Notes under the pieces: generated by a model
The model's database searches: none
What the model was told of the DNA's origin: nothing
Seen by the model: the letters and a program-made list of their open reading frames with translations, nothing else
Position numbers and translations under genes: made by a program
Shown here: one piece after another, positions 33,821 to 48,599 of the stretch
How the letters are laid out: every line of letters begins with the position of its first letter
Position numbering within the stretch: the first letter of the stretch is position 1
DNA from: Malikia spinosa
GTDB taxonomy: Bacteria; Pseudomonadota; Gammaproteobacteria; Burkholderiales; Burkholderiaceae_C
Assembly: GCF_002980625.1 (NCBI RefSeq)
Contig: NZ_PVLR01000054.1
Coordinates: 1 to 64,000, forward strand
Direction of reading: 5' to 3'
DNA: 64,000 bases

Positions 33821-35994
33821 CAGGCCGCCAGGCGCGACAGGTCGGCGACCCGGTTCATGGCCTGGTGCAGCTGGGCCAGCAGGCCCAGGCGGTTCGCCTT
33901 GAGCGCCGGGTCGTCGGCATTGACCATGACCTGGTCGAAGAAGCGATCGACCGGATTCTTCAGCGCGGCCAGCAGCTGCAGGCTGGCGGTGTAGTCGCCC
34001 TGGCTCCAGGCCGCTTCGGCGACCGGGGCTACCTCGGCCAGCGCAGCGGCCAGCGCGGTTTCGGCGGCTTCCTGCAGCAGCTCAGGGTTCACCTCGGCCT
34101 TGACCTCGCCCTCGGCCTTCTTGAGGATGTTGCCGACGCGCTTGTTGGCAGCGGCCAGCGCCGGCGCCTCGGGCAGCGCCGCGAAGGCGCGTACCGCGGC
34201 CAGACGGCGCGCCACTTCGCCCAGGCGGGCCGGCTTGAGCGCCAGCACGGCATCGACTTCCTGCGCGCTGTAGCCCTGCTCGCGCAGGTTGACCGCCAGG
34301 CGGTCCAGCATGAAGTCGAGCAGCGCGGCGCTCGGGTCGGTGATCAGCTCGCCGAACGGCACGGCGGCGGCCTGCAGCAGCTCGGGCAGGTCGAGCGGCA
34401 GCTGCTTCTCGGCCAGGATGCGGATCACGCCCAGCGCATGGCGGCGCAGCGCGAACGGGTCCTTGTCGCCGGTCGGCAGCTGGCCGATGCCGAACAGGCC
34501 GATCAGGGTTTCGAGCTTGTCGGCCAGCGCCAGCACGGTGCCGGTGTGGTTGCGCGGCAGCGCGTCGCCCGCGAAGCGCGGCTTGTAATGGTCCTCGATC
34601 GCGATCGCGACGCCGTCGCGCAGGCCTTCGTGGCGCGCGTAGTAGCCGCCCATGATGCCCTGCAGTTCGGGGAACTCGCCGACCATGTCGGTCAGCAGGT
34701 CGGTCTTGGCCAGGCGCGCGGCCTGCTGGACCTTGGTGTCGAGCAGGTCGAGATGGTCCTTGTCATCGACCGTGAACGGCAGCGTCGCCAGGCGCAGCTG
34801 GTTGACGATGGCGTGGGCTATTTGCCTGACGCGCTCGCTGCGCTCGCCCTGGGTACCGAGCTTGTTGTGATAGACCACCTTGGCCAGGCCGGCGACGCGC
34901 GACTCGAGCGTCTTCTTGCGGTCCTGGTCGAAGAAGAACTTGGCATCGGCCAGGCGCGGGCGCACCACGCGCTCATTGCCGCCGATCACGGCGCTGGCAT
35001 CAGCCGGGCTGATGTTGCTCACCACCAGGAACTGGTTGGTCAGCTTGCCATGGGTATCGACCAGCGGGAAATACTTCTGGTTCGCCTTCATGGTCAGGAT
35101 CAGGCATTCCTGCGGCACCTCGAGGAATTCCTCCTCGAAGCTGCAGGTCAGCACGTTCGGGCGTTCGACCAGGCCGGTGACCTCGTCGAGCAGTGCCTCG
35201 TCCATCAGCACCTCGTAGCCGGGGCCGAGCTTTTCGGCCGCCTGCGCCAGCTGCTGCACGATGGCAAAGCGGCGGTCGCCAAAGCTCGCGAACACCGAGC
35301 CGTCACGCAGCAGGGTCTCGGCATAGCCATCGGCATCCGCGAGCACGACCGGCGAGACCGCAGCCTCGAAGCGGTGGCCCTGAGTCTGGTTGCCCGCCGT
35401 CAGGCCGAGCGCCTTGACCGGCACCACAGTAGCCCCATGCAGCGCGACCAGGCCATGGGCCGGGCGCACGAAGTTGACGCTGGTCCAGCCCGGCAGCTCG
35501 CAGTCGGTCTCGAGCTGATAGCTCATGACCTTGGGGATCGGCAGCTTGGCAATCGCCTCGTCGAGCGCCTTCTGCAGGCCGACGTCGAGCGTCGCGCCGG
35601 TGACCAGGCTGTCGTAATAGAGCGCCTCGGCCTTGCCTTCGCCCTGGCGCTTGAGCGCTGCGACGGCAGCGGCCGGGTCCGACAGGTCGGCGCCCAGCGC
35701 AGCCAGCTTCTTGAGCAGCGCCGGCGTGGCCTGGCCGTCAGGCGTCAGGCCGACCGAGGCCGGCATCAGCTTGAGCTGGACCGCCTTGTCCTCGGCCTTC
35801 AGCCAGACCTGGCTGACATGGGCCGCCAGGCGGCGCGGCGAGGCAAAAGGCGTCACACCGGAATCGGCGCCGGCCAGGCCCTGGGCCTTGAGCTGTTCGA
35901 ACAGCTGATTGGCAAAGGCATCGCCCAGTTTCTTCAGCGCTTTGGGCGGCAGTTCCTCGACGAAGAGCTCCACCAGCAGGTTTTTGGTCGTCAT
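33820..35994 (-). CDS. glyS: Glycyl-tRNA synthetase beta subunit
   Basis: A 724-residue subunit of the alpha2beta2 bacterial GlyRS. The N-terminus TTKNLLVELFVEELPPKALKK is typical, the HD-like and B3/4-type regions follow, and the C-terminal DALR-like anticodon-binding domain ends NRLGLLAQLHQAMNRVADLS. It follows glyQ by 54 bp that contain a GC hairpin (36010-36017 with 36032-36039) without T-run. Confidence 0.97.
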   Translation of the reverse strand: MTTKNLLVELFVEELPPKALKKLGDAFANQLFEQLKAQGLAGADSGVTPFASPRRLAAHVSQVWLKAEDKAVQLKLMPASVGLTPDGQATPALLKKLAALGADLSDPAAAVAALKRQGEGKAEALYYDSLVTGATLDVGLQKALDEAIAKLPIPKVMSYQLETDCELPGWTSVNFVRPAHGLVALHGATVVPVKALGLTAGNQTQGHRFEAAVSPVVLADADGYAETLLRDGSVFASFGDRRFAIVQQLAQAAEKLGPGYEVLMDEALLDEVTGLVERPNVLTCSFEEEFLEVPQECLILTMKANQKYFPLVDTHGKLTNQFLVVSNISPADASAVIGGNERVVRPRLADAKFFFDQDRKKTLESRVAGLAKVVYHNKLGTQGERSERVRQIAHAIVNQLRLATLPFTVDDKDHLDLLDTKVQQAARLAKTDLLTDMVGEFPELQGIMGGYYARHEGLRDGVAIAIEDHYKPRFAGDALPRNHTGTVLALADKLETLIGLFGIGQLPTGDKDPFALRRHALGVIRILAEKQLPLDLPELLQAAAVPFGELITDPSAALLDFMLDRLAVNLREQGYSAQEVDAVLALKPARLGEVARRLAAVRAFAALPEAPALAAANKRVGNILKKAEGEVKAEVNPELLQEAAETALAAALAEVAPVAEAAWSQGDYTASLQLLAALKNPVDRFFDQVMVNADDPALKANRLGLLAQLHQAMNRVADLSRLAA

Positions 35995-36009
35995 AGTCTT
36001 GTCCGGTAG

Positions 36010-36039
36010 GGGGCAGCGCGGCCAGGCCGGGGCTGCCCC
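36010..36039. repeat. GC-rich inverted repeat between glyQ and glyS
   Basis: GGGGCAGC (36010-36017) and GCTGCCCC (36032-36039) form an 8-bp stem, with GGCC/GGCC able to pair inside. There is no T-run, so this is more likely an mRNA processing or stability hairpin than a terminator. Confidence 0.5.
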
Positions 36040-36048
36040 GCAAACATA

Positions 36049-36954
36049 TCAGGCGGTTTTCTGTTCCATCTGCGCCACCCACTCGCGCGGCGCCATCGGG
36101 AAGCCCAGGCGCTCGCGGCTCTCGTAGTAGCTCTGCGCGACGGCGCGCGCCAGGTTGCGGATGCGGCCGATGTAGGCCGCGCGCTCGGTGACCGAGATCG
36201 CGCCACGCGCATCGAGCAGGTTGAAGCTGTGCGCGGCCTTGAGCACCTGCTCATAGGCCGGCAGCGCGAGCTGCTGCTCCATCAGGTACTTGGCCTGCTT
36301 CTCGTGCGCATTGAAGGCAGTGAACAGGAAGTCGGCGTCCGAATGCTCGAAGTTGTAGGTCGACTGCTCGACCTCGTTCTGGTGGTAGACATCGCCGTAC
36401 TTCAGCGTATCGGTCCACTGCAGGTTGTAGACGTTGTCGACGCCCTGCAGGTACATGGCCAGGCGCTCCAGGCCATAGGTAATCTCGCCGGTGGCGGGCT
36501 TGCAGTCGATACCGCCGACCTGCTGGAAATAGGTGAACTGCGTCACTTCCATGCCGTTGAGCCAGACCTCCCAGCCCAGGCCCCAGGCGCCCAGGGTCGG
36601 GTTTTCCCAGTCGTCCTCGACGAAGCGGATGTCGTTCTTCTTGAGATCGAAGCCCAGCGCTTCCAGGCTGCCCAGATACAGCTCGAGGATGTTGGCCGGA
36701 GCCGGCTTGAGCACCACCTGGTACTGGTAGTAATGCTGCAGGCGGTTCGGGTTGTTGCCGTAGCGGCCGTCCTTGGGCCGGCGGCTGGGCTGGACATAGG
36801 CTGCCTTCCAGGGCTCGGGACCGATCGCGCGCAGGAAGGTCGCGGTGTGGCTGGTGCCGGCGCCGACTTCCATGTCGTAGGGCTGGAGCAAGGCGCAGCC
36901 CTGGGCGTCCCAGTAGGCCTGCAGTTTCAGGATGATTTGTTGAAAGGTCAGCAT
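36049..36954 (-). CDS. glyQ: Glycyl-tRNA synthetase alpha subunit
   Basis: A 301-residue catalytic subunit of GlyRS. The start [20 protein letters not shown] is the canonical N-terminus; the open frame extends 49 codons upstream without homology. [39 protein letters not shown] and [14 protein letters not shown] are class II core segments. It lies 74 bp after lnt on the same strand. Confidence 0.98.
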   Translation of the reverse strand: MLTFQQIILKLQAYWDAQGCALLQPYDMEVGAGTSHTATFLRAIGPEPWKAAYVQPSRRPKDGRYGNNPNRLQHYYQYQVVLKPAPANILELYLGSLEALGFDLKKNDIRFVEDDWENPTLGAWGLGWEVWLNGMEVTQFTYFQQVGGIDCKPATGEITYGLERLAMYLQGVDNVYNLQWTDTLKYGDVYHQNEVEQSTYNFEHSDADFLFTAFNAHEKQAKYLMEQQLALPAYEQVLKAAHSFNLLDARGAISVTERAAYIGRIRNLARAVAQSYYESRERLGFPMAPREWVAQMEQKTA

Positions 36955-37028
36955 GTCATTGCCTAGGGGCGGTGATCCGCCATACATTCGGGTCGCACCC
37001 GCAGGGCGCAGGCGGCGAAAGCCTGATT

Positions 37029-38714
37029 CTACGGTCGCGACCGACCGCTGCGGCGCCAGGCCAGCGCCAGCGCGCTGACGCAAAGCAGCGCCAGCGGCCA
37101 CAAGCCGAAGCGGCCGGCCCAGCGCGCATAGGGGGTCAGGCCTTCGCGGCCCTCGACCTCGACCGCCAGCACGGCGCGCGTCAGCCGCGGCAGCTCATGC
37201 GTGACGCGGCCCAGATGGTCGATCGCCAGCGTCGCGCCGGTATTGGTCGCGCGCAGCATCGGGCGCTGCAGCTCGAGCGCGCGCAGGCGCGAGATCTGGC
37301 GGTGCTGGTCGATCGCCACCGTGTCACCGAACCAGGCGATGTTGCTGAGGTTCACCAGCACGGTCGGCGCCAGCGCTGGCGCGACAAAGCCGCGCGCGAG
37401 CTCCTCGCCGAACAGGTCCTCGTAGCAGATATTGGGCGCGATGCGCTGGCCGGCCCAGTCCAGCGTCGGCTGCACCGGCGCGCCGCGGTTGAAGTCGCCG
37501 AGCGGAATCTGCATCAGCTCGGTGAACCAGCGAAAGCCGGTCGGGATGAACTCGCCAAACGGCACCAGATGCTGCTTGTCGTAGCGCAGCGGCTCATCCT
37601 GACCCGGGCGCCAGGACAGCGCCGAGTTGGTATAGCCCTGCTCCGGGCTGCCCATGGGCAGGCCCAGCATCAGCGCGGAGCGGCCCTGCTGCACGCCCTG
37701 CAACAAGGGCTGCCACCAGGCCGGGGGCAGCTGTTGCGGCAGCAGGGGGATGGCGGTCTCGGGCGCGACCACCAGGCTGACCTGTCCCTGCTCGAGCGCC
37801 GCGTGCGCCTGCTGCCGGTACCAGCCCAGCGCCAGCGGCATGCCGCTGCCGGGCTGGAACTTCTGGTCCTGCGGGATATTGCCCTGCAGCAGCAGCGCCG
37901 ACAGCTGGCCGGCCGGTGTGGTCCAGACCGGTATCCAGCCAGTCCAATGCCGGGTAGCGCCAGGCCAGCAGAGCAAGGCCAGGCCAAGCAGGCCAGCCAG
38001 CGCGACAGACCGGGCGGCGCTGGAAGGCCGAGCGGCGGCCAGACCCGCCATCGAGTTCGGACCAGCGAGCGGTGCTGCTGAGCCCAGGCGGGCGCCCAGT
38101 CCGACGCATCGCGCCAGCAAGGCCAGTGCCTGCGCCGCGAGCAAGGCCAGCGCGGCCGCGACCGCCCCCATGCCGTAGACCCCGACCCAGGGCGCCAGCG
38201 GCGCCAGTGCGTCGACCTGGGCATAGCCGCCCGCGCCCCAGGGGAAACCGGTCAACAGCAGGCCACGCGCCAGCTCGGCCAGGGTCCAGAGCGCGACGAA
38301 GGCCGGCAGGCGCCAAGGCAGCCGCGCAGCCCGCCAGCGCCAGAACAGCGCCGCCGCCGCGGCGTAATACAGCCCGAGTGCCGCCGCCAGCGCCAGCACG
38401 CCGAGTGCCGCCAGCGGAGCCGGCAGGCCGCCATAGGTATGCATCGAGACGAACAACCACCAGAAGGTCCCGCCGAGCCAGGCGGTCGACCAGATCCAGC
38501 CGCGCAGGAAGGCCGAGCGCGCCGAAGGCGCGCCGGGCAACAACAGCAGCAAGGCGGCCAGCGACAGGATCTGCAGCCCGGCCACCGGCTCGCCAGCCGG
38601 CCAGCCCAGGCGCCAGGGCCAGGCCAGCGCAGCAGCCTGCAGCAGCCCGGCCAGGCCAAGGGCGAGTCCGAGCGGCATGACCTGCAGCAGCAGGCTGGGG
38701 GTCAGGCGGCGCAT
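37029..38714 (-). CDS. lnt: Apolipoprotein N-acyltransferase
   Basis: A 561-residue inner-membrane enzyme that N-acylates lipoproteins. The first 230 or so residues are several membrane helices rich in A, L and W; the nitrilase-like periplasmic domain follows. The catalytic triad is visible as Glu in [11 protein letters not shown], Lys in [12 protein letters not shown] and Cys in [10 protein letters not shown] final membrane helix ([18 protein letters not shown]) closes the protein. The start [10 protein letters not shown] is 49 bp from the corC stop; corC-lnt is a conserved pair. Confidence 0.96.
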   Translation of the reverse strand: MRRLTPSLLLQVMPLGLALGLAGLLQAAALAWPWRLGWPAGEPVAGLQILSLAALLLLLPGAPSARSAFLRGWIWSTAWLGGTFWWLFVSMHTYGGLPAPLAALGVLALAAALGLYYAAAAALFWRWRAARLPWRLPAFVALWTLAELARGLLLTGFPWGAGGYAQVDALAPLAPWVGVYGMGAVAAALALLAAQALALLARCVGLGARLGSAAPLAGPNSMAGLAAARPSSAARSVALAGLLGLALLCWPGATRHWTGWIPVWTTPAGQLSALLLQGNIPQDQKFQPGSGMPLALGWYRQQAHAALEQGQVSLVVAPETAIPLLPQQLPPAWWQPLLQGVQQGRSALMLGLPMGSPEQGYTNSALSWRPGQDEPLRYDKQHLVPFGEFIPTGFRWFTELMQIPLGDFNRGAPVQPTLDWAGQRIAPNICYEDLFGEELARGFVAPALAPTVLVNLSNIAWFGDTVAIDQHRQISRLRALELQRPMLRATNTGATLAIDHLGRVTHELPRLTRAVLAVEVEGREGLTPYARWAGRFGLWPLALLCVSALALAWRRSGRSRP

Positions 38715-38763
38715 GAGCGAGACGATAGCGGCAACTGCGGCCAATGCGGGAAGGACGGCCGGC

Positions 38764-39630
38764 TCAAGGCTGGTGCGGCAGCCGCGTCACCTTGAACCAT
38801 TTGACCGCCCCGCCCTTGCTGTGCTGGACCATGAAATCCAGCCCTTCGAGCAAGTGACGCTCGCCGCGGCGCGGCACCCGGCCCAGCGCATGCGAGACCA
38901 GGCCGCCAATGGTGTCGAAGCCCTCGTCGTCGAGCGTGATGCCGAAGGACTCGATCACGCGCTCGACCGGCGTGTCGCCGCTGACGCGCCAGGTGCCATC
39001 GGCCAAGGCGAAGATGTCGCCCTCGTCCTCCTCGACGTCGAACTCGTCCTCGATGTCGCCGACGATCTGCTCGAGCACATCCTCGATCGTGACCAGGCCG
39101 GCGACGCGACCGAACTCGTCGATCACGATCGCCAGGTGATTGCGGTTGGCGCGGAACTCGCGCAGCAGATCGTTCAGGCCCTTGCTCTCGGGCACGAAGA
39201 TCACCGGCCGCAGCAGCGCGCGCAGCTTGAGCTCGGGCGTACGCTGCAGCTTGAGCAGGTCCTTGGTCAGCAGGATGCCGATGATGTTCTCGCGCTCGCC
39301 CTCGTAGACCGGGAAGCGCGAATGCGCGGTCTCGATCACCTGGTGCAGCAGTTCGTCGTAGGGCGACTGGATGTCGAGCGCATCCATGCGCGGCGCCGCC
39401 ACCATCACGTCGCCGGCCGTCATGTCGGCAATCCGGATCACTCCCTCGAGCATCACGCGCGACTCGGCGTTGATGATGTCGTTGTCCTCGGCCTCGGCCA
39501 GGGTCTCGATCAGCTCGTCCTTCGAGTCTGGCCCGGGATGGATGAATTCGGCCAGCTTCTGCAGGAAGCCGCGCTTGTCTTCATGCCGCACGCTGCGCTG
39601 CGGCGCCGGACTGGGATGGGGTTCAGCCAC
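38764..39630 (-). CDS. corC: CorC/YbeX family CBS-domain protein (magnesium/cobalt efflux)
   Basis: A 288-residue cytosolic protein with two CBS domains (about 75-190: VMVAAPRMDALD, SRFPVYEGERENIIGIL, NRNHLAIVIDEFGRVAGLVTIEDVLEQIVGDIEDEFD) and a C-terminal CorC/HlyC domain (WRVSGDTPVERVIESF...GGLVSHALGRVPRRGE). It has no membrane segments. The family is linked to Mg/Co homeostasis, though its direct role is not settled. It starts the corC-lnt-glyQ-glyS-gmhB-plsC-ygjP run. Confidence 0.94.
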   Translation of the reverse strand: MAEPHPSPAPQRSVRHEDKRGFLQKLAEFIHPGPDSKDELIETLAEAEDNDIINAESRVMLEGVIRIADMTAGDVMVAAPRMDALDIQSPYDELLHQVIETAHSRFPVYEGERENIIGILLTKDLLKLQRTPELKLRALLRPVIFVPESKGLNDLLREFRANRNHLAIVIDEFGRVAGLVTIEDVLEQIVGDIEDEFDVEEDEGDIFALADGTWRVSGDTPVERVIESFGITLDDEGFDTIGGLVSHALGRVPRRGERHLLEGLDFMVQHSKGGAVKWFKVTRLPHQP

Positions 39631-39694
39631 TGTGGATCGGGGTAGTTGCGAAGCATCTAGGATACTCCAAGCCCTTGACAGCGGCGCAACAGGA

Positions 39695-40345
39695 TCAGGG
39701 CTTGGTCTGGTCGCGCGCGTCGCGCACGCCCTCGCGGATCTCGTGCATCAGGTCGATCACGCCGCGCACCTGCTTGACGCCGGACTTGAGGTGGTAGTCG
39801 GTGCGCGCCAGGCCCTCGGCCAGCAGCTCGCCGACCTGGGAGCCGAAATCAGCCGGCGGCAACTCGAGATAGGCCTGGCTCTCGGAGCCCTCGCGCACGA
39901 CCGAGGCGCCGGCATTGCGCGCGATCTTGAGCATGGCGGCGTTCTCGCTCAGCGCATGCACGATCAGGCGCGAGACGCCGTGATTGCGTGCATGGACGAC
40001 ACAGCGCTCGAACAGCTGCTGGCCGTAACCGCACCCGCGCCGCTCGGGGCTGACGCTGACGCCGAACTCGGCCATATGCTGCTGGCCCGGCGCATCCAGG
40101 TAGGCCAGATGAGCGGCTGCCACCAGCTGCAACTCGGCGTCGAAGATGCCGAACAGCTCGTCACGGCCGAAATCGAGCTTGGCGACATAGCGGCTGATCT
40201 GCTCGTCGATGGCCGGATAGCCGAAGCGCAGATAGCGGTCGTGATCGGACAGCGACAGCAGATGCTGCTCGATCAGCGCCAGCTGCTCGGGGTCCAGGCT
40301 GCGGATCAGTGCCCGGGACGGGGCGGGACGTTCGGTTTCAGTCAT
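39695..40345 (-). CDS. GNAT family N-acetyltransferase
   Basis: A 216-residue single-domain acetyltransferase. The acetyl-CoA-binding motif A is seen as EFGVSVSPERRGCGYGQQLFERC, and SRLIVHALSENAAMLKIARNAG is motif B. The last 40 residues are an unassigned helical tail. The substrate is not deducible. It lies 64 bp upstream of corC and 96 bp downstream of argC on the same strand. Confidence 0.88.
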   Translation of the reverse strand: MTETERPAPSRALIRSLDPEQLALIEQHLLSLSDHDRYLRFGYPAIDEQISRYVAKLDFGRDELFGIFDAELQLVAAAHLAYLDAPGQQHMAEFGVSVSPERRGCGYGQQLFERCVVHARNHGVSRLIVHALSENAAMLKIARNAGASVVREGSESQAYLELPPADFGSQVGELLAEGLARTDYHLKSGVKQVRGVIDLMHEIREGVRDARDQTKP

Positions 40346-40441
40346 GCGCCCGATATTAGGGTTTTCCCCTTATCCGTGACTTAAGCCCGGCCTGAATCCC
40401 TGGCGCCAGCAGTGGGATCGCCGGCCCTTCAGCGCGCCGGC

Positions 40442-41362
40442 TCAGAGCCCGAGCATCAGCTGCAGGTTCTGCACCGCCGCGCCGCTGGCGCCCTTGCCCA
40501 GGTTGTCCAGCCGCGCCACCAGCAGCGCGTGGCCGTAGGCATCGCTGCCGAACACGCGCAGCTCCAGGTGGTTGGTGCCGGCCAGCGCGACCGCGTCGAG
40601 CTTGCCGTCCTCGGTCGCCGGCAGCACATTGACCCAGTGGCTGCCCTCGTAGTGTTTTTCGAGTGCAGCCTGCAGATCGGCGAGCTTGGGGCGACCCGGC
40701 AGCAAGTCGAGGTGCAGCGGCAGCTGGACCAGCATGCCCTGGGCAAAATTGGCCACCGCCGGCACGAAGATCGGACGCCGGGTCAGGCCGGTGCAGGCCA
40801 TGATCTCGGGAATATGCTTGTGGCCCAGCCCGAGGGCATAGAGCTCGAACGGCGTCGCCGTGCCGGCCTCGTAGGCCTCGATCATGGGACGGCCGCCGCC
40901 GGTGTAGCCGCTCACGCTCGGCAGGCAGACCGGATGCTCGGGCGAGAGCAGGCCGGCCTCGATCAGCGGGCGCAACAGCGCAATCGCGCCGGTGGCGTAG
41001 CAGCCCGGGTTGGCGACGCGGTCGGCACTGCGCACCGCCTCGGCCTGGCCGGCGCAGAGCTCGGGAAAGCCATAGACCCAGCCCGGTGCGACGCGGTGCG
41101 CGGTCGAGGCGTCGATGATGCGCGGCGCGCGGCCGCCCTCGGCCTTGATCGCGTCGATCATCGCGACCGATTCGCGCGCGGCGTCGTCGTGCAGGCACAG
41201 GATCACCAGGTCGGCCTGGGCCATCAGCTCGCGCTTGGCGGCCGGGTCCTTGCGCCGCTCGGGGGCAATGCTGAGCAAGCCGACCTGCGGCATCTGGGCC
41301 AGCCGCTCGCGGATCTGCAAGCCTGTGGTGCCGGCCTCGCCATCGATGAAAACCTGATGCAT
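40442..41362 (-). CDS. argC: N-acetyl-gamma-glutamyl-phosphate reductase, short type
   Basis: A 306-residue NADPH-dependent reductase of arginine synthesis. The start [21 protein letters not shown] and the short length mark the type 2 AGPR, common in alpha- and betaproteobacteria (E. coli type 1 is 334). The catalytic Cys is in [12 protein letters not shown]. The conserved SGYTGGGR segment follows. It is divergent from sucC across 213 bp; a short upstream in-frame extension to 41524 is not supported. Confidence 0.95.
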   Translation of the reverse strand: MHQVFIDGEAGTTGLQIRERLAQMPQVGLLSIAPERRKDPAAKRELMAQADLVILCLHDDAARESVAMIDAIKAEGGRAPRIIDASTAHRVAPGWVYGFPELCAGQAEAVRSADRVANPGCYATGAIALLRPLIEAGLLSPEHPVCLPSVSGYTGGGRPMIEAYEAGTATPFELYALGLGHKHIPEIMACTGLTRRPIFVPAVANFAQGMLVQLPLHLDLLPGRPKLADLQAALEKHYEGSHWVNVLPATEDGKLDAVALAGTNHLELRVFGSDAYGHALLVARLDNLGKGASGAAVQNLQLMLGL

Positions 41363-41575
41363 CTGTATTCTCCGTAGGGTCATTTCAAGGGCTGATGCAG
41401 GCTGGCGAACCGCCAGGTCGTCAGCTTGGTACCAGCTTTCTAGCATTCCATCATGATACATTCGTGTTTTCTTGCGTCTCGATCGCAGGTATTTCGCCGC
41501 CGGTGTTGGACTGGCGTAAGGCAAGATGCCGACACTCCGGACGTGTTAATCGACCGACTCCACTGAGAGCAATTC

Positions 41576-42735
<1,160 letters not shown>

Positions 42736-42736
<1 letters not shown>

Positions 42737-42835
42737 TGACTTTGGGGACAGATCTTCAGCTCTGTCCCCAACTGACTAGAACTGATTCGAATGACCTTGG
42801 GGACAGATCTTTAGCTCTGTCCCCAACTGACTAGG
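42736..42835. repeat. Tandem pair of 45-bp palindromic repeats between sucC and sucD
   Basis: Copies at 42736-42780 and 42791-42835 differ at three positions and are separated by 10 bases. Each contains TTGGGGACAGA and TCTGTCCCCAA, an 11-bp perfect stem around an 8-nt loop (TCTTCAGC in copy 1, TCTTTAGC in copy 2). The loop change keeps the stem. The first copy starts on the last base of the sucC stop codon. There is no T-run, so transcript stability or partial attenuation is more likely than termination. Confidence 0.93.
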
Positions 42836-42844
42836 ACAAGCACA

Positions 42845-43738
42845 ATGTCGATCTACATCAATAAAGACACCCGGGTCATCACCCAGGGTATCACCGGCAA
42901 GACCGGTCAGTTCCATACCGAGAAGTGCATCGAGTACGCGAACGGCAAGAACTGCTTCGTCGCTGGCGTGAACCCGAAGAAGGCCGGCGAGAAGATCCTC
43001 GACGTGCCGATCTACGGCACCGTCAAGGAAGCCGCCGCCGAGACCGGCGCGACCGTGTCCGTGATCTACGTGCCGCCGGCAGGCGCTGCTGCCGCGATCT
43101 GGGAAGCCGTCGAAGCCGACCTGGACCTGGCCATCTGCATCACCGAAGGCATTCCGGTCAAGGACATGCTCGAAGTGCGCAACCGCATGAAGGCCAAGGA
43201 AGCCGCCGGTGGCAAGCGCACCCTGCTGCTGGGCCCCAACTGCCCCGGCCTGATCACGCCCGACGAGATCAAGATCGGCATCATGCCCGGTCACATCCAC
43301 CGCAAGGGACGCATCGGCGTCGTCTCGCGCTCCGGCACCCTGACCTATGAAGCCGTTGCCATGCTGACCGAAGTCGGCCTGGGCCAGTCTTCGGCCGTCG
43401 GCATCGGTGGCGACCCGATCAACGGTCTCAAGCACATCGACGTGATGCGCGCCTTCAATGACGACCCGGATACCGATGCCGTCATCATGATCGGCGAGAT
43501 CGGTGGCCCGGACGAAGCCGAAGCCGCGATGTGGTGCAAGGCCAACATGAAGAAGCCGATCGTCGGCTTCATCGCTGGCGTGACCGCGCCTCCCGGCAAG
43601 CGCATGGGCCACGCCGGCGCGCTGATCTCGGGCGGTGCCGACACCGCTGACGCCAAGCTCGCCATCATGGAAGAGTGCGGCTTCACCGTGACGCGCAACC
43701 CGTCCGAACTCGGCAAGCTGCTCAAGAGCCTGCTGTAA
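42845..43738 (+). CDS. sucD: Succinyl-CoA synthetase alpha subunit
   Basis: A 297-residue subunit with the CoA-binding Rossmann domain (MSIYINKDTRVITQGITGKTG) and the phospho-His site GHAGALISGGADTADAK. PNCPGLITPDEIKIGIMPG is conserved. Length matches E. coli SucD (289). It follows sucC and ends 35 bases before a strong intrinsic terminator. Confidence 0.98.
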   Translation: MSIYINKDTRVITQGITGKTGQFHTEKCIEYANGKNCFVAGVNPKKAGEKILDVPIYGTVKEAAAETGATVSVIYVPPAGAAAAIWEAVEADLDLAICITEGIPVKDMLEVRNRMKAKEAAGGKRTLLLGPNCPGLITPDEIKIGIMPGHIHRKGRIGVVSRSGTLTYEAVAMLTEVGLGQSSAVGIGGDPINGLKHIDVMRAFNDDPDTDAVIMIGEIGGPDEAEAAMWCKANMKKPIVGFIAGVTAPPGKRMGHAGALISGGADTADAKLAIMEECGFTVTRNPSELGKLLKSLL

Positions 43739-43773
43739 TCGCCGCTCCGCTGCGGCCACGCGCCGCAACGGAC

Positions 43774-43815
43774 AAAAAGGCCGGAAGCATCCCACGGGAG
43801 GCTTCCGGCCTTTTT
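43774..43815 (+). terminator. Rho-independent terminator after sucD
   Basis: AAAAAGGCCGGAAGC (43774-43788) pairs perfectly over 15 bp with GCTTCCGGCCTTTTT (43801-43815) around a 12-nt loop, ending in a T-run. The mirrored A-run means it may also act on the minus strand. Confidence 0.93.
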
Positions 43816-44002
43816 CATGCGCACTGCCAGCCTGACCGGGCCGCGTGCATCGGTTCACTGATCTGGTGCGGACACTACTGCTCCAGAATTGACTCCCAGG
43901 CACTGGCGCGGGGCCAGCGATCCCGGTTCAGGTGCATTTTCAGTTCATGGAATGATTTTTGCATTGATTAGATTCCCTCTCTTTTATGTGTCAGAAAATT
44001 CC

Positions 44003-45640
44003 ATGGGTCTCAGTAATCTGAAAATATCGCTACGACTTGCCCTGCTGCTGGCACTGCTGTCGCTGCTGATAGCAACCGTCGGCATGCTGGGCCTGTCAGG
44101 CATGCAGCAAACCAATCAGGGACTGAATTCGGTCTACCAGGACCGGGTGGTGCCGCTGCAGCAGCTCAAGCAGGTCGCCGATCTGTATGCGGTCGATGTG
44201 GTCGATACCGCCCACAAGGTGCGCGACGGGGCCCTCACCGCGGCGCAAGGCGTGCGCATCATCCAGCACGCGCGCGAGCAGATTCGGCAGCATTGGACCG
44301 ACTACCTGGGGACCGAGATGATCGCGGAGGAAAACCGGCTGGTACAGCAGTTCGAGCAACGGCGGACCGTGGCCGATGCGGCCGTCGCCACGCTCGAAAC
44401 CCTGCTGCAGGCCGGCGACCTAGAGGCGATCAGGCAGTTCGCGGCCCGGGAGATGTATCCGGCGCTGGACCCCCTGCAAGGCGTGCTCGGCTCGCTGGTA
44501 CAGCTGCAGCTGGACACGGCCAGAACGGTGTACGAGCATGTGGAAGCGGTCCATGCCAGGACCCGCCTGTGGATCGGATTCGCCATCGGCACCTGCGTGC
44601 TGCTCTCGATCGGACTGGGCACGCTGGTGACGCGCAGCATCACGCACCAACTGGGAGCCGAGCCCCATGATGCCGTCAAGCTGGCCCAGAGCGTGGCACA
44701 GGGCGATCTCAGCGTCAGCATCGACCTGCGGGCGGCCGACCAGGACAGCCTGATGGCGCAGCTGCAGCAGATGCAGCAAAGCCTGTCCAGGCTGGTGTCG
44801 ATCATGCGCCAGGGCTCGGAAAGCGTGGCCACGGCCAGCGCGCAGATTGCCCAGGGCAACCACGACCTGTCGGCCCGCACGGAGCAGCAGGCCAGCGCGA
44901 TAGAGCAGACAGCCGCCTCGATGGAGCAGCTCACTGCCGCCGTGCGACACAACGCGGCCCATGCGAGCGCGGCCAGCCAGCTGGCGAACGAGGCGTCCGG
45001 GGTGGCGCGCCATGGCGGCAAGATGGTAGGCGATGTGGTTCGCACCATGAGCGAAATCAACGAGAGTTCCCGCCAGATCGCCGACATCATCGGCGTCATC
45101 GACGGCATTGCCTTCCAGACCAATATCCTGGCGCTCAATGCCGCCGTGGAAGCGGCCCGTGCGGGCGAACTGGGCCGCGGCTTTGCCGTCGTGGCCGCAG
45201 AAGTGCGCAGCCTCGCGGGCCGCTCCGCCGAGGCCGCGCGCGAAATCAGGCAACTGATAGGCGCCAGCGTGGCGCGCGTGGAGGCAGGAAGCGCCCTGGT
45301 GAACCACGCCGGCACGACCATGACCGAACTGGTCAGCGCGATCCAGCGCGTCAGCGACCTGATGCACGAGATCAGCGCGGCCAGCAAGGAGCAGAGCCAG
45401 GGTGTCGATCAGGTCAACAGCGCCATCTCGCAGATGGATCAGACCACGCAGCAGAACGCTGCGCTGGTCGAGGAGATGGCGGCTGCCACCGACAGCCTGA
45501 AGGCCCAGGCCGGGGACCTGGTGGGGGCGGTCACGGCATTCAAGATCGCAGGGACTGCGAGCGCGATGCCCCCTGCCCTACCCACCGCCACGCCCGAACC
45601 GGCGCTGCTACCGGACGCTGCAGCCGCCGTGCCAGCCTGA
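44003..45640 (+). CDS. Methyl-accepting chemotaxis protein
   Basis: A 545-residue inner-membrane chemoreceptor. TM1 is about residues 9-30 ([20 protein letters not shown]), the periplasmic four-helix sensor about 31-190, TM2 about 192-215, then HAMP and the cytoplasmic hairpin. The tip reads [28 protein letters not shown] split across the turn, diagnostic of MCPs. It ends in an A/P-rich tail with no CheR-binding pentapeptide. The start [12 protein letters not shown] is used; 38 upstream codons lie in AT-rich leader. It stands alone, convergent with secA. Confidence 0.93.
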   Translation: MGLSNLKISLRLALLLALLSLLIATVGMLGLSGMQQTNQGLNSVYQDRVVPLQQLKQVADLYAVDVVDTAHKVRDGALTAAQGVRIIQHAREQIRQHWTDYLGTEMIAEENRLVQQFEQRRTVADAAVATLETLLQAGDLEAIRQFAAREMYPALDPLQGVLGSLVQLQLDTARTVYEHVEAVHARTRLWIGFAIGTCVLLSIGLGTLVTRSITHQLGAEPHDAVKLAQSVAQGDLSVSIDLRAADQDSLMAQLQQMQQSLSRLVSIMRQGSESVATASAQIAQGNHDLSARTEQQASAIEQTAASMEQLTAAVRHNAAHASAASQLANEASGVARHGGKMVGDVVRTMSEINESSRQIADIIGVIDGIAFQTNILALNAAVEAARAGELGRGFAVVAAEVRSLAGRSAEAAREIRQLIGASVARVEAGSALVNHAGTTMTELVSAIQRVSDLMHEISAASKEQSQGVDQVNSAISQMDQTTQQNAALVEEMAAATDSLKAQAGDLVGAVTAFKIAGTASAMPPALPTATPEPALLPDAAAAVPA

Positions 45641-45674
45641 GGCGGGCAGCGGGCCGCCGCCGCCCTGGCGAAGC

Positions 45675-48428
<2,754 letters not shown>

Positions 48429-48599
48429 ACGAGCATCGCTCCCCGCGGCAGACAGAAGTCCTGGCGAGGGCTGGTTGGGAATCGGGTCCGCCTGGAAACG
48501 CACCAGGCTGCGGTCGGATGGTTACCGTGTGGCTGCATTTTAGCGGGGCAATATGGCGCCGCCATGAGGCGAGCGGTCGCTGCCGGATAATGACGGCAC

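Noticed and set aside
40413-40441. GCCGGC inverted repeat after argC as terminator
   Set aside because: Short stem without a T-run; common by chance at this GC content.
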